A stretch of DNA of 51,783 nucleotides, taken from NCBI GenBank assembly GCA_902767915.1, contig CACXJE010000003.1, forward strand, positions 1-51,783, read 5' to 3'. The stretch comes from Oscillospiraceae bacterium (GTDB taxonomy: Bacteria > Bacillota > Clostridia > Oscillospirales > Oscillospiraceae). This document shows, one piece after another, positions 23,311 to 34,809 of the stretch (position 1 is its first letter; each line of letters opens with the position of its first letter). The notes under the pieces are model-generated. The model saw nothing but the letters and a program-made list of their open reading frames with translations. It had not been told where the DNA came from and made no database searches. Made by a program: the position numbers and the translations under genes.

Positions 23311-24096
23311 ATGAAACACCTGTTCAAACGCTTTTCCATCTGGCGGCTGCTCGGCCTGGTTTTGGCCGTTTTAGGCTTCTGGATGTTCCTCTACCCCGTG
23401 ATCGGGGGCTTTGTCGACCTGTCCAACATAAGCGGCATGACCGCCTGCTTCCTGTTCGCCTGCGTGATGATCTTCTGGCGGCCCTTTGTGGGGCTGCTCC
23501 GCTGGTTCTGGCGGCGGCTCTGGGGCAAAATCCTGCTGCTGCTCACCGGCGTCGGCCTTCTGGCGGCTCTGGTGCTGCTGATCGTGCTGACCTGTCAGGT
23601 CCTCAGCGGCCTGGGAAGCAAGCCGGAGCAGGACTGCAAAACCGTGGTGGTCCTGGGCTGCCAGGTCCGCGGAGAGACCCCGTCCCTGCACCTGTACTAC
23701 CGGATCAACGCTGCGGCGGACTATCTGAATGCCCATCCGGAGGCCGTCGCCATCCTGTCCGGCGGCCAGGGCCCCGGGGAGGACATCACCGAGGCTGCCT
23801 GCATGCGCCGGGAGCTGATGGAGCGGGGGATCTCCGCCGATCGGCTGTATCTGGAGGAGGAATCCTCCACCACCCGGGAAAACCTGCTCTTCTCCAAGGA
23901 GCTGATGGCCCGGGAGGGCCTGTCTGGCCCGGTGGTGATCATCAGCAACAGCTTCCACATGTATCGGGCCCTGCAGATGGCGGAGGACCTGGACTTCCCG
24001 GCCCAGGGGCTGGCGGCCAAATCCCGGCTGGCCACCCTGCCGGTTTACGTCTTCCGGGAGGCCCTGGCCCTGATCAAATACGGGCTGACAAAGTAA
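23311..24096 (+). CDS. YdcF/SanA-like membrane protein (DUF218)
   Basis: This 261-residue protein has three N-terminal membrane helices (about 12-30, 38-58, 70-95). A cytoplasmic or surface DUF218 domain follows, with VVVLGCQVRGETPSLHLYYRINAA, AILSGGQGPGEDITEA, DRLYLEEESSTTRENLLFSKEL and VVIISNSFHMYRAL. The GGQG and STTRENL motifs are the family's hallmark; members such as SanA and ElyC are linked to cell-envelope integrity. The gene follows the rluD-like gene with a GGAGACTGCT ribosome binding site and is probably co-transcribed. It ends at a terminator. Confidence 0.85.
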   Translation: MKHLFKRFSIWRLLGLVLAVLGFWMFLYPVIGGFVDLSNISGMTACFLFACVMIFWRPFVGLLRWFWRRLWGKILLLLTGVGLLAALVLLIVLTCQVLSGLGSKPEQDCKTVVVLGCQVRGETPSLHLYYRINAAADYLNAHPEAVAILSGGQGPGEDITEAACMRRELMERGISADRLYLEEESSTTRENLLFSKELMAREGLSGPVVIISNSFHMYRALQMAEDLDFPAQGLAAKSRLATLPVYVFREALALIKYGLTK

Positions 24097-24109
24097 TCCC
24101 GCTGACGAA

Positions 24110-24147
24110 CCGCGCCGTTCTCCGAACCGGAGGACGGCGCGGATTTT
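24110..24147 (+). terminator. Terminator before uvrA
   Basis: CCGCGCCGTTCTCCG (24110-24124) pairs with CGGAGGACGGCGCGG (24128-24142) and is followed by ATTTT. Confidence 0.8.
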
Positions 24148-24171
24148 CATAAAACATTTCCGTGGAAACGG

Positions 24172-24200
24172 TTGTAATTCCCCGGAACATCTGATATAAT
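24172..24200 (+). promoter_or_regulatory. Promoter of uvrA
   Basis: TTGTAA (24172-24177), 17-base spacer, TATAAT (24195-24200). No clear LexA box (GAAC...GTTC) overlaps it. Confidence 0.75.
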
Positions 24201-24248
24201 AACATACTACAGTCAAATTGGAGCAGTCTGTCTGTTCGGGAGATTCTT

Positions 24249-27066
<2,818 letters not shown>

Positions 27067-27074
<8 letters not shown>

Positions 27075-27216
27075 AAATATGAAAAAATGAAACAATGAAA
27101 GAATGATTGTATTCTTCAAATCTCTGATTTGAAGAATGGATTTTGAATCGTCGCGGAGCGACACCGAAATTCTTTCATATTTTCATAGTTTCATTCTTTC
27201 ATTCTCTGTGGAGGTA
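27067..27216 (+). repeat. Nested inverted-repeat element between uvrA and rqcP
   Basis: The left arm is ATGAAA(A/C)-type repeats (27070-27109) and the right arm TTTCATATTTTCATAGTTTC-like repeats (27171-27205). Internal hairpins are ATTCTTCAAATC/GATTTGAAGAAT (27111-27137) and GTCGCGGAGCGAC (27150-27162). It begins inside the last codons of uvrA and ends at the rqcP ribosome binding site. Confidence 0.75.
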
Positions 27217-27218
27217 TT

Positions 27219-27458
27219 ATGAGACTTGACAAATTCCTGAAGGTATCGAGAATTATCAAGCGCCGCACGGTGGCCAACGAGGCCTGCGACGCGGAGCGGG
27301 TGTCCGTCAACGGGCGGCCCGCCAAGGCCGGCTACGAGGTCAAGGTGGGGGACCAGATCTCCATCCGCTTCGGTGCCAAGACCCTGAACGTGGAGGTCCT
27401 CCGGGTGGAGGACAACGTCCGGAAGGACGACGCGGCGGGAATGTACCGGGAGATATGA
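27219..27458 (+). CDS. rqcP: S4-domain ribosome-quality-control factor RqcP
   Basis: This 79-residue protein consists almost wholly of an S4 RNA-binding domain: [47 protein letters not shown]. The length, the R-x-x-K-R-R motif and the short tail match RqcP/YabO (Hsp15-like), which works with RqcH to add alanine tails to stalled nascent chains on 50S subunits. The ATG follows CTGTGGAGGTATT. Its usual divIC/yabP neighbours are absent. Confidence 0.9.
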   Translation: MRLDKFLKVSRIIKRRTVANEACDAERVSVNGRPAKAGYEVKVGDQISIRFGAKTLNVEVLRVEDNVRKDDAAGMYREI

Positions 27459-27702
27459 AGTGTACTTCGCACATGAAGTACTGCTGCGCCGTATGAAGAC
27501 GCTTCGCTTATGAAGTATGGCTTCGCCATATTTATTTGATCGTTTTATTGGCAAATAAAACGATACCTCCATATTGCCGCAGGCAATACTTCATATGCCG
27601 TCAGGCATACTTCATATCGCTTCAGCGATACTTCATATCTCCGAAGGAGATACTTCATATTCCGCAAGGAATACTTCACGTCGCGCAAGCGATTCTTCAT
27701 CC
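27453..27702 (+). repeat. Multi-hairpin inverted-repeat array between rqcP and cls
   Basis: The right half has six short hairpins: TTGCCGCAGGCAA (27574), TGCCGTCAGGCA (27596), TCGCTTCAGCGA (27617), TCTCCGAAGGAGA (27638), TTCCGCAAGGAA (27660) and TCGCGCAAGCGA (27681). All have different stems and are separated by TACTTCATA-type linkers. The left half has the linker in reverse orientation (ATGAAGTA, four times) with hairpins such as TATGGCTTCGCCATA. A central hairpin ATCGTTTTATT/AATAAAACGAT (27539-27563) joins the halves, so the whole region can fold back on itself. Confidence 0.85.
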
Positions 27703-27725
27703 AACGAAAGGAGCGCCCAGAGACA

Positions 27726-29252
27726 ATGAAGGGCTTTCTGAAACTGCTGTTCTCCCGGGTGGGCATGGTTTCGTTGGGCATTCTGCTGCAGCTGATCGTG
27801 CTGGTTGCCTCGCTGCTCTGGTTCCGGGACTATGCGCCGGTCATCAATGTGGTGTCCGCGGTCCTGTCCTGGGGCTTCGTGCTGTATCTGATCGCGGGGA
27901 AGAGCAACCCGGCCTACAAGCTGGCCTGGATCATTCTGATCCTGGGCTTTCCGGTGCTGGGGGTGTCCCTCTACCTGATTTTCGGCGGCAACCGGCTGTC
28001 CAAGCGGCTGCGCCGGAAGATGGAGGACATCGACCGGACCCTGGCCGAGTCCCTGCAGCAGGAGGAAGCAGTGCTGGAGGCCCTGCGGCAGACAGACCCG
28101 GATGCGGCGATTCAGAGCCGGTATCTGTCCGACCAGGTCCACTGTCCCGTGTGGCAGAACACGGAAACCGAATATTTCGATTCCGGTGAGGCTGCCTTTG
28201 CCCGGATGCTGGAGGACCTGGCCCGGGCCCGGAGGACCATCTATCTGGAATATTTTATCGTGGCGGAGGGGACGCTTTGGGACCGGTTTTTGACGGTTTT
28301 GAAGGCCAAGGCCGCCGCCGGCGTGGACGTGCGGCTGCTCTATGACGATTTCGGCTGCATCCGGCGCCTGCCGTCGAATTACACAAAACAGCTGGAGTCC
28401 TGCGGGATCCGGGCCAAGGCCTTCAACCGCTTTGTGCCCCTGCTGGATTCCCGGCTCAACAACCGGGATCACCGGAAGTTCCTGATCATCGACGGCCAAA
28501 TCGCCTATACCGGCGGCATCAATCTGGCGGATGAATATGCCAACCTGGGGCAGCCCCGGTTCGGGCATTGGAAGGACTGCGCGATCCGCCTGCAGGGGGA
28601 CGCGGTCCGGTCTGTGACGGTGATGTTCCTGTCCATGTGGAACCACTTCACCGGGGACAAAAGCCTGGACCTTCCCCCGGAGCCTGCCCGGCTGCCGGAG
28701 TCGGCAGGCTGGGTCCAGCCCTATATGGACAGTCCTCTGGATGACGAGCCCGTGGGCAGAACCGTCTTCCTGCAGCTGATCAACCGGGCCCGGCGCTTTG
28801 TCTGGATCATGACCCCCTATCTGATCGTGGATGAGGGCATGGCGGAGGCTCTGACCAACGCTGCAAAATCCGGCGTCGACGTGCGGATCATCACACCCGG
28901 CATCCCGGACAAGCCCTACGTCTACGAGCTGACCCGGGCCAATTACGGCCCCCTGCTGGAGGGCGGGGTCCGGATCTTCGAATACAGCCCCGGCTTCGTC
29001 CATTCCAAGCTGTTTCTGGCGGACGACGTGTCCGCGGCGGTGGGCACGGTGAACCTGGACTTCCGCAGTCTGTATCTGCACTTTGAAGACGGGGTCCTGC
29101 TGAGCCGTGCAGGCTGCGTCCCCGCGGTCCGGGCGGATTTTGACCGGACCTTCCCCCAATGCCGGGAGGTCACCCTGGCAGACGCCAGAAGCGTCCGCCT
29201 GCCCCGGCGGATCTATCGTTCTATCCTGCGGCTGCTTTCGCCGCTGATGTAA
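27726..29252 (+). CDS. cls: Cardiolipin synthase
   Basis: This 508-residue protein has two N-terminal membrane helices (about 12-30 and 37-58) and two phospholipase D motifs: HRKFLIIDGQIAYTGG (about 258) and HSKLFLADDVSAAVGTVNLDFRS (about 423). Both contain the HxKxxxxD residues. It condenses phosphatidylglycerol molecules to cardiolipin at the membrane. RBS AAAGGAG at 27707, with the ATG after CCCAGAGACA. The multi-hairpin array lies immediately upstream, so its promoter must lie in or before that array. Confidence 0.95.
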   Translation: MKGFLKLLFSRVGMVSLGILLQLIVLVASLLWFRDYAPVINVVSAVLSWGFVLYLIAGKSNPAYKLAWIILILGFPVLGVSLYLIFGGNRLSKRLRRKMEDIDRTLAESLQQEEAVLEALRQTDPDAAIQSRYLSDQVHCPVWQNTETEYFDSGEAAFARMLEDLARARRTIYLEYFIVAEGTLWDRFLTVLKAKAAAGVDVRLLYDDFGCIRRLPSNYTKQLESCGIRAKAFNRFVPLLDSRLNNRDHRKFLIIDGQIAYTGGINLADEYANLGQPRFGHWKDCAIRLQGDAVRSVTVMFLSMWNHFTGDKSLDLPPEPARLPESAGWVQPYMDSPLDDEPVGRTVFLQLINRARRFVWIMTPYLIVDEGMAEALTNAAKSGVDVRIITPGIPDKPYVYELTRANYGPLLEGGVRIFEYSPGFVHSKLFLADDVSAAVGTVNLDFRSLYLHFEDGVLLSRAGCVPAVRADFDRTFPQCREVTLADARSVRLPRRIYRSILRLLSPLM

Positions 29253-29292
29253 TTCCGTACTTTTGAACCCAAATCAGAAGGAGGACCAAATC

Positions 29293-30360
29293 ATGAAAAA
29301 GGTATTGAAGCGCATTTTCCTCACCCTGGCGATTTTGCTGGGCGTGATCCTGCTGGCCGCCGTGGTGCTGTTCACCTGGCTGACCATCACCGAGTTCCGC
29401 CCGAAGGCCCAGGAGGCCGTTTCTGTGGCGGACAATGTGGAAAAGGCCCCGGCAGGGGAGGAATACACCCTGCTTTCCTGGAACGTGGGCTACTGCGCCC
29501 TGGGCAAGGAAAGCGAGTTCTTTATGGACGGCGGCAAGGAGGTCCGGCCGGATTCGGAATCCGTGATCCACAAGAACTACGACGGCATCCTGGATGTGAT
29601 CCAGAAGGAGAATCCGGATTTCCTCTTCCTGCAGGAGGTGGATTCCGACTCCAAGCGCAGCTACTATATGGACGAGGTTTCCGCTCTGCGGGGCGCTCTG
29701 GAGCAGCCCTCGGCCTATGCGCTGAACTATAAATGCAACTACGTGCCCTATCCGCTGCCGACGCTGGGCAAGGTCACCTCGGGTCTTCTGAGCTTCAGCC
29801 GCTACAGGATCAGCGAGGCGACCCGCATCAGCCTGCCCTGCCCCTTCTCCTGGCCGGTGTCGGTGGCGAACCTGAAGCGCTGCCTGCTGGTGACCCGGGT
29901 GCCCCTGGAGGGCAGGGAGCAGGAGCTGGTGCTGGTGAATCTGCACCTGGAGGCCTATGACGACGGCGAAGGCAAGAAGCAGCAGACCGAACAGCTGCTG
30001 CGCTTCCTGCAGGAGGAGTACGAAAAGGGCAACTATGTCATTGCCGGCGGCGACTGGAACCAGGTGTTCCCCAAGACCCTGGAGTCCTTCCCCAACACCC
30101 ATGAGGACCTCTGGACCCCCGGCGTGCTGGAGGCGGTGCCTGAGGGCTGGGCCTACGCCTATGACGTGGACGGCCAGACCTGCCGCCTGCTGAACAAGCC
30201 CTACGATCCCGCCGACAAGGAGGGAACCCAGTACTACGTCATCGACGGCTTCCTGGTTTCCCCCAACGTACAGATCATGGATGTGAAGACTCTGACGGAG
30301 CTGGATTTTGAATTTTCCGATCACAACCCCGTTCGGCTGAAAATTCGTCTGGGAGCCTGA
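29293..30360 (+). CDS. Membrane-tethered endonuclease/exonuclease/phosphatase-family protein
   Basis: This 355-residue protein has its ATG chosen at 29293 after AAGGAGGACCAAATC. It has one N-terminal membrane helix (about 10-32) followed by an extracytoplasmic EEP domain. Active-site residues are visible: LLSWNVGYCAL (Asn), FLFLQEVD (Glu), GGDWNQVF (Asp, Asn) and FEFSDHNPVRLKIRL (Asp, His). The family cleaves phosphodiester or phosphomonoester bonds in nucleic acids, lipids or sugar phosphates; with an extracellular domain, a role on lipids or extracellular DNA is possible. It is followed after four bases by a lipoprotein gene. Confidence 0.85.
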   Translation: MKKVLKRIFLTLAILLGVILLAAVVLFTWLTITEFRPKAQEAVSVADNVEKAPAGEEYTLLSWNVGYCALGKESEFFMDGGKEVRPDSESVIHKNYDGILDVIQKENPDFLFLQEVDSDSKRSYYMDEVSALRGALEQPSAYALNYKCNYVPYPLPTLGKVTSGLLSFSRYRISEATRISLPCPFSWPVSVANLKRCLLVTRVPLEGREQELVLVNLHLEAYDDGEGKKQQTEQLLRFLQEEYEKGNYVIAGGDWNQVFPKTLESFPNTHEDLWTPGVLEAVPEGWAYAYDVDGQTCRLLNKPYDPADKEGTQYYVIDGFLVSPNVQIMDVKTLTELDFEFSDHNPVRLKIRLGA

Positions 30361-30364
30361 TAGA

Positions 30365-31150
30365 ATGAAAAAACTGGTACTGCTATTTGTGCTTTGCCTG
30401 CTGCTGGCGGGCTGCAATCCCCGCAGCCGCCAGCCCTCGGAGAACTTCGTGCCCTCCGGCCGTCCCTCCTCGAATACGGAAAGCCAGAGGCCGGGGGAAA
30501 TGGCCGGGGCCATTACGCCCTCCGGGGAGGAGGAGCGGCCTCTGGGCGGCGGCACCGTTAAGGAAGTGTTTTTCCAAGAAGGGGATTACACCTATAAGGG
30601 CACGGAGTACCACTACAGCTATTCCATCCCCATGGTGGATCTGCCCTCGGACTATGCCATGGGCTGCAATCAGGAGATCGAGCTGCGGTTTGGCAATCCG
30701 ATCCGGGAATCCCTCTCCGAGATGGAACGTTTTGAACCCTTGGTCGTCCAAACTGTGAAGTACACAGAGGATGTCTTCGGCAGCGTGCTGACAGTCCGGG
30801 TCTATGAGACCGACGTGGACGGCGGCGAAAGCCAGGGCATCTACAGCCTGAACGCGGTCACCGGGGAGGAGCCCACCTACCAGGAGTTCCTGGCGGCGGC
30901 GGGCCTGCAGGAAAGCAGGATCCCCGAGCTTCTGACCGATGCGGTGACCGTCCGATATCGGGAGCTGGTGGGCAACCGGTTCCGGGAGACGGATCCCCGC
31001 TACACCGCAGCCCTGTCCCAGTCCCTCGGCGCCCTGGCAGACCCGAGCCTGCTGTACAGACATCTGACTGAGGACGGAAAGCTGGCGATCTATGTGACCG
31101 TTTACGATCCCGCCGGCGGCAGCGATCTGCAGGAGTTCATCCTGCCCTGA
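30365..31150 (+). CDS. Lipoprotein with DUF3298-like C-terminal domain
   Basis: This 261-residue protein has the signal LVLLFVLCLLLAGC with the lipobox Cys at about residue 17, then a Ser/Pro/Gly-rich linker (about 20-60). The globular part (about 65-261) has VDLPSDYAMGCNQEIELRFG, YSLNAVTGEEPTYQEFLAAAG and a C-terminal IYVTVYDPAGG strand. The sentence-like ..NAVTGEE.T..EFL.. resembles the DUF3298 domain of RsiV/PdaC proteins, which bind lysozyme or act on peptidoglycan; this is tentative. It lies directly downstream of the EEP gene and upstream of two hydrolase-like genes, suggesting a surface-related group. Confidence 0.65.
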   Translation: MKKLVLLFVLCLLLAGCNPRSRQPSENFVPSGRPSSNTESQRPGEMAGAITPSGEEERPLGGGTVKEVFFQEGDYTYKGTEYHYSYSIPMVDLPSDYAMGCNQEIELRFGNPIRESLSEMERFEPLVVQTVKYTEDVFGSVLTVRVYETDVDGGESQGIYSLNAVTGEEPTYQEFLAAAGLQESRIPELLTDAVTVRYRELVGNRFRETDPRYTAALSQSLGALADPSLLYRHLTEDGKLAIYVTVYDPAGGSDLQEFILP

Positions 31151-31194
31151 CCGACAGGGCGAGACACAAAGACAACGGAGAGAAGGAAAAACCC

Positions 31195-32301
31195 ATGAAA
31201 CGAACCGGACTGCTTGTCCTGTGGATTCTGGCATTGCTGACAGGTCTGCTCTGCGGCTGCGGGGAAACGCCTGCCGCGGAGCCTACAGATCCTGCGGCCC
31301 TGCCCAGCCTGTACCCGGAGACGGGGGAGAGCTGGGGGCCGGAGCAGACGCAGAGCTTTCCCGAGGGCCCCGGCTATTCGATTCCCGACGTGAACCCGGA
31401 TCCGGACGAGTCCTTCGGCGAGACGCCCACCGCGGTTCCCGGACCGGAACCCACGTACAGCCAGGATCCGGAGGCCTCCGGGATTCCGGGGCTCGACAGC
31501 CCGGAGGACTATCCCGGCCCCTCGGAGACAATCCCGGAGCCCTATATTCCGGAGAATCCGCTGCCCTCCCGGAATCCGCCCGAGACAGTCGGGCCCGACA
31601 GGCCCGGCCCTGCGCCGGATGCCGCTGCGCTGCAGGCTGCGCTGGAGCGGGCCCTGGAGGGGCAGCAGGGCACCTGGTCCGTCTACGTCAAGAACCTGGA
31701 CACCGGTGAGACGGTCAGCATTCATGACGAGCCGATGATTGCGGCGTCTCTGATCAAGCTCTATGTGGCCGGCGCCTATTATACGACCGATCCTGCGGCG
31801 AGAAAGGAAACCCGCTGCAAGCAGGTGGACGTGATGATCAATATCAGCAGCAACGACGCCTGCAATTCCCTGATCGATTACCTGGGGAAGGATACGGTCA
31901 ACACCTTCATCCGCCTCAGCGGATTCAAGGATTCCCTGCTGAACCGCAGGATGCTGGAGGAGTCCGATCTGGAGAATTACACCAGCGCCCGGGAATGCGG
32001 CCAGGTGCTGGAATCCATCCTGGCAGGGGAGTATGTGAGCGAGGCCGCCTCTGCCCGGCTGCTGGAGAATCTGAAGCAGCAGCAGCGCACCGAAAAGATC
32101 CCTGCCGGGGTCCCGGAGGGCGTGGAGACCGCCAACAAAACCGGCGAGCTGTCCAACGTCGAAAACGACGCCTGCATCGTCTGGTCCGAGGGCGGAACCT
32201 ATATTCTCTGCATCATGTCCGAGGAGCTGACCGACGTCACTGCCGCACGGCGGGAGATCGTGGCGCTCTCGAAGCTGGTATACGAGTATTTCAATCATTA
32301 G
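31195..32301 (+). CDS. Lipoprotein serine hydrolase, class A beta-lactamase fold
   Basis: This 368-residue protein has a signal peptide ending in LLCGC, then a Pro/Glu/Ser-rich linker of about 120 residues. The C-terminal domain has AASLIKLYVAGAYY (S-x-x-K active site, Ser near residue 183), SSNDACNSLIDYLGKD (SxN equivalent) and NKTGELSNVENDA (KTG). All three motifs of penicillin-recognising enzymes are retained, so it may be a beta-lactamase or a cell-wall transpeptidase/peptidase. No resistance claim follows from sequence alone. RBS AGAGAAGGAAAAACCC. Confidence 0.85.
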   Translation: MKRTGLLVLWILALLTGLLCGCGETPAAEPTDPAALPSLYPETGESWGPEQTQSFPEGPGYSIPDVNPDPDESFGETPTAVPGPEPTYSQDPEASGIPGLDSPEDYPGPSETIPEPYIPENPLPSRNPPETVGPDRPGPAPDAAALQAALERALEGQQGTWSVYVKNLDTGETVSIHDEPMIAASLIKLYVAGAYYTTDPAARKETRCKQVDVMINISSNDACNSLIDYLGKDTVNTFIRLSGFKDSLLNRRMLEESDLENYTSARECGQVLESILAGEYVSEAASARLLENLKQQQRTEKIPAGVPEGVETANKTGELSNVENDACIVWSEGGTYILCIMSEELTDVTAARREIVALSKLVYEYFNH

Positions 32302-32355
32302 TCTGAAGCCCCGGAACCGACGGGGAAACCGGATGACAGGAAGGAAGGATGATCC

Positions 32356-34317
32356 ATGAGCGCATTTTGCACGAAATGCGGCGAGCCGTTGAAGCCCGGC
32401 GTGCAGTTTTGCACCGCCTGCGGCGCACCGGTTCCACAGAAGCCCAAGCCGGAGCAGCGGGTCTGCCCCAGCTGCGGGAAGCCCTTGAAGCCCAATACAA
32501 AATTCTGCACGGCCTGCGGAGCCAACCTGGCCCAGCTGGACAGTGCGGAGGTCCGTCCCCAGTCCGTCGCCGCGGAGGGTGTATCCGCCGCTGCCTTCAC
32601 AGCCGGGAATGTGACCCGGGAAGCCGAGGACTTCGGCGAGCTGACCAACGGCGCCGCGCCGGCGCGGCCGAATCCAAACGGAAGGCCCGACGCCGGACAG
32701 CAGGAGACCCGGCAGAGCCGACCCGGCATCCGTCCCGCCGGGGTTGCCCCCCAGCGCACCACGGTCTGTCCCAGGTGCGGCAACGCGATCCAGCCCGGCA
32801 GAACCGTCTGTGGGGTTTGCGGCACGGCGGTGGCCGGCACCCGGCCCCCTCTGGACGTGGATTCGGATGAGGAGTACGAAAACGAGATCCGGGAAAGCAA
32901 GAACCGGACCGGCCTCTGGATCACTCTGGCAGCGGTCGGTCTGGTGATCATTGCCATTGCCGCGGTGATCCTGATCTTCTGGGATAAGCTGTTCGGAAAG
33001 CAGCCGGAGGAGGAGCCCCCCGTCACCGATAACTACGGCGACGTCACCACCGTTCCCGACACCCGGGATCCCTTTGAAACCGAGGCCACCGAGGAGCAGA
33101 CTGCCTACACCGAGACCTGGCCCACCATGCCCTCCGAGGAGGAGACGGAACCGCCTACGGAGCCTCCCACCCAGCCTCCCACCCAGCCGCCTACCCAGCC
33201 CACGGAGCCTCCCACCCAGCATAAGCTCAGCTGGGAGGACGTGAAGCTGATCATCAGCGCGATGTACGATGCCGACGCAAAGCTGATGGCCGAGGATTCC
33301 AACAGCTTCACCGTAGGCGTTTGCCAGAAGGGCACCGACAATGTGATGGGCGTGGTCCGGGTGGATAAGACCACCGGCGAGCGGACGGTCATCGAGCCCA
33401 TCGTTGAGCCCCAGCCCCCGGCGCCCTCTGCGGAGCCTTCCGACGAGCCTTCCGACGAGCCTTCCCAGGAGCCCTCTGCGGATCCCTCCGAGGAGCCCTT
33501 TGAGCCGGTGCCGGATGATACCGTTTACTCGGAGTGCAACATCTACGATGTGGATCCGACCCAAATTGAGAGTCTGATGGCCGAACAGATCGGCGATACC
33601 CCCTATGCCTTCTCGGTGGTGGATCTGTATTCCGGCCGCCGGACAAGCTCCGGCCCGGTGGAGGAGCCCATGTCCTCCTCCGTTCTGATCGGCATTCCGA
33701 TTCTGTATGCCGTGAACCAGGAGCTGGAGGCAGGCAATCTGACCCTGGACACCATGGTCCCCGTGGTCAGCGGCAAGTCTGCCCGCGGTTCTCTTTCGGG
33801 CTATGACGAAATGAGCGTGGAGAACCTGCTGAAAGCCATGCTCCGCTACAGCTCCGGCGACGCCATCTGCACGCTGATGGACTGCATCGGCAAGGACCGG
33901 ATCAACGAGATCTGCCACAGGAAGGGCTTTACCAGCGTGGGTCTGAACAACTATATCGGCGAGACCGTGGACAACGATCCCTCCGACAACTACGTCAGCG
34001 CCCAGGATACCTGCGGCATGCTCTTCGAGCTCTACAACGGCGACGGAGAGATCGACCGGACCTGGCTCCGGGAGAACTTCGGCATCATCGAGGGCAGCTA
34101 CCAGAACAGCGGCCTCGGCAGCCGGCTGGAGGGCGTGATCGGCTCCTTCAACGGCGTGAAGGCCGACAAGTTCAATGAAGTCGTTCTGGTGGAGCGCGAC
34201 GGCCGGGCCTATGTGATGGCCCTGTTCTCCAACGGAGCCGCTGCTGCCGATATTATGAGCGGCATGAGCGACGTTGGCGCCTACGTGGACGAAATGATGA
34301 TCGCCCCCGAGCCCTGA
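32356..34317 (+). CDS. Zinc-ribbon membrane protein with inactive beta-lactamase-like domain
   Basis: This 653-residue protein has three N-terminal zinc ribbons (CTKCGE...CTACG; CPSCGK...CTACG; CPRCGN...CGVCG) within residues 1-165 and one membrane helix (about 186-210). Thr/Glu/Pro-rich linkers follow, and then a C-terminal domain (about 395-650) homologous to the upstream hydrolase. There EPMSSSVLIG replaces EPMIAASLIK, so catalytic Ser and Lys are gone; YSSGDAICTLMD replaces ISSNDACNSLID; the KTG equivalent is FNGVK. The domain is thus probably non-catalytic, perhaps a sensor or binding module. The ATG at 32356 follows AAGGAAGGATGATCC. Confidence 0.8.
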   Translation: MSAFCTKCGEPLKPGVQFCTACGAPVPQKPKPEQRVCPSCGKPLKPNTKFCTACGANLAQLDSAEVRPQSVAAEGVSAAAFTAGNVTREAEDFGELTNGAAPARPNPNGRPDAGQQETRQSRPGIRPAGVAPQRTTVCPRCGNAIQPGRTVCGVCGTAVAGTRPPLDVDSDEEYENEIRESKNRTGLWITLAAVGLVIIAIAAVILIFWDKLFGKQPEEEPPVTDNYGDVTTVPDTRDPFETEATEEQTAYTETWPTMPSEEETEPPTEPPTQPPTQPPTQPTEPPTQHKLSWEDVKLIISAMYDADAKLMAEDSNSFTVGVCQKGTDNVMGVVRVDKTTGERTVIEPIVEPQPPAPSAEPSDEPSDEPSQEPSADPSEEPFEPVPDDTVYSECNIYDVDPTQIESLMAEQIGDTPYAFSVVDLYSGRRTSSGPVEEPMSSSVLIGIPILYAVNQELEAGNLTLDTMVPVVSGKSARGSLSGYDEMSVENLLKAMLRYSSGDAICTLMDCIGKDRINEICHRKGFTSVGLNNYIGETVDNDPSDNYVSAQDTCGMLFELYNGDGEIDRTWLRENFGIIEGSYQNSGLGSRLEGVIGSFNGVKADKFNEVVLVERDGRAYVMALFSNGAAAADIMSGMSDVGAYVDEMMIAPEP

Positions 34318-34330
34318 ACCGGCATTCCCC

Positions 34331-34372
34331 CGATTCCCCGCAGAGTCCGCTCTGCGGGGAATCGTTTCTGTC
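34331..34372 (+). terminator. Terminator before ylxM
   Basis: GATTCCCCGCAGAG pairs with CTCTGCGGGGAATC around TCCG, followed by GTTTCTG. Confidence 0.75.
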
Positions 34373-34384
34373 AAAACTTTTCCC

Positions 34385-34413
34385 TTGACAAACCCGGAAA
34401 TCTATGCTATACT
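34385..34413 (+). promoter_or_regulatory. Promoter of ylxM-ffh
   Basis: TTGACA (34385-34390), 17-base spacer, TATACT (34408-34413). Confidence 0.85.
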
Positions 34414-34455
34414 GTGTCAGCTGTCAAAGGAAAAAGTTTGACAAGGAGGTCCCCC

Positions 34456-34806
34456 ATGAAGCCGGACAAGCTGAACATGGCCCTGTACTTTGATACATAC
34501 GGAGACCTTCTCACCGAGAAGCAGCGGGACTGTTTCGACCTCTACTGCAATCAGGATTATACCCTGGCCGAGATCGCGGAGCTGCAGGGCACCAGCCGGC
34601 AGAGCGTGTATGACGCCATCAGCCGGGCCCAGGCCCAGCTGTTTCGTCTGGAGGAGGTCACCCACTGCATTGCCAACGCACAACGCCGGGCGGAAATCGC
34701 CGCCGAGCTGGAGGAGATTTCCCGGCAGCTGCGACAGCAGGGCGCAGCGGGGATTCCCCGGGCTGTGACCGGCCTGGAAACCGCCGCCCGTGAAATAAAG
34801 GAGTAA
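34456..34806 (+). CDS. ylxM: YlxM family HTH protein
   Basis: This 116-residue protein has its ATG chosen at 34456 after AAGGAGGTCCCCC. It has the sigma-70 region-4-like helix-turn-helix LTEKQRDCFDLYCNQDYTLAEIAELQGTSRQSVYDAISRAQAQL typical of YlxM (p13), which in Firmicutes is encoded upstream of ffh and is linked to SRP function. It is three bases from ffh and certainly co-transcribed. Confidence 0.9.
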   Translation: MKPDKLNMALYFDTYGDLLTEKQRDCFDLYCNQDYTLAEIAELQGTSRQSVYDAISRAQAQLFRLEEVTHCIANAQRRAEIAAELEEISRQLRQQGAAGIPRAVTGLETAAREIKE

Positions 34807-34809
34807 ACA

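Noticed and set aside
24150-24248. LexA box upstream of uvrA
   Set aside because: Only a single GAAC half-site is seen; the other half does not match.
27453-27702. CRISPR-like array
   Set aside because: The constant part is only 8-10 bases, the variable parts are palindromes of 12-13 bases, and no cas genes are near.
31102-34374. Long minus-strand open frame across the hydrolase genes
   Set aside because: It is a shadow of high-GC plus-strand genes, with low-complexity His/Gly/Arg-rich translation and no domains.
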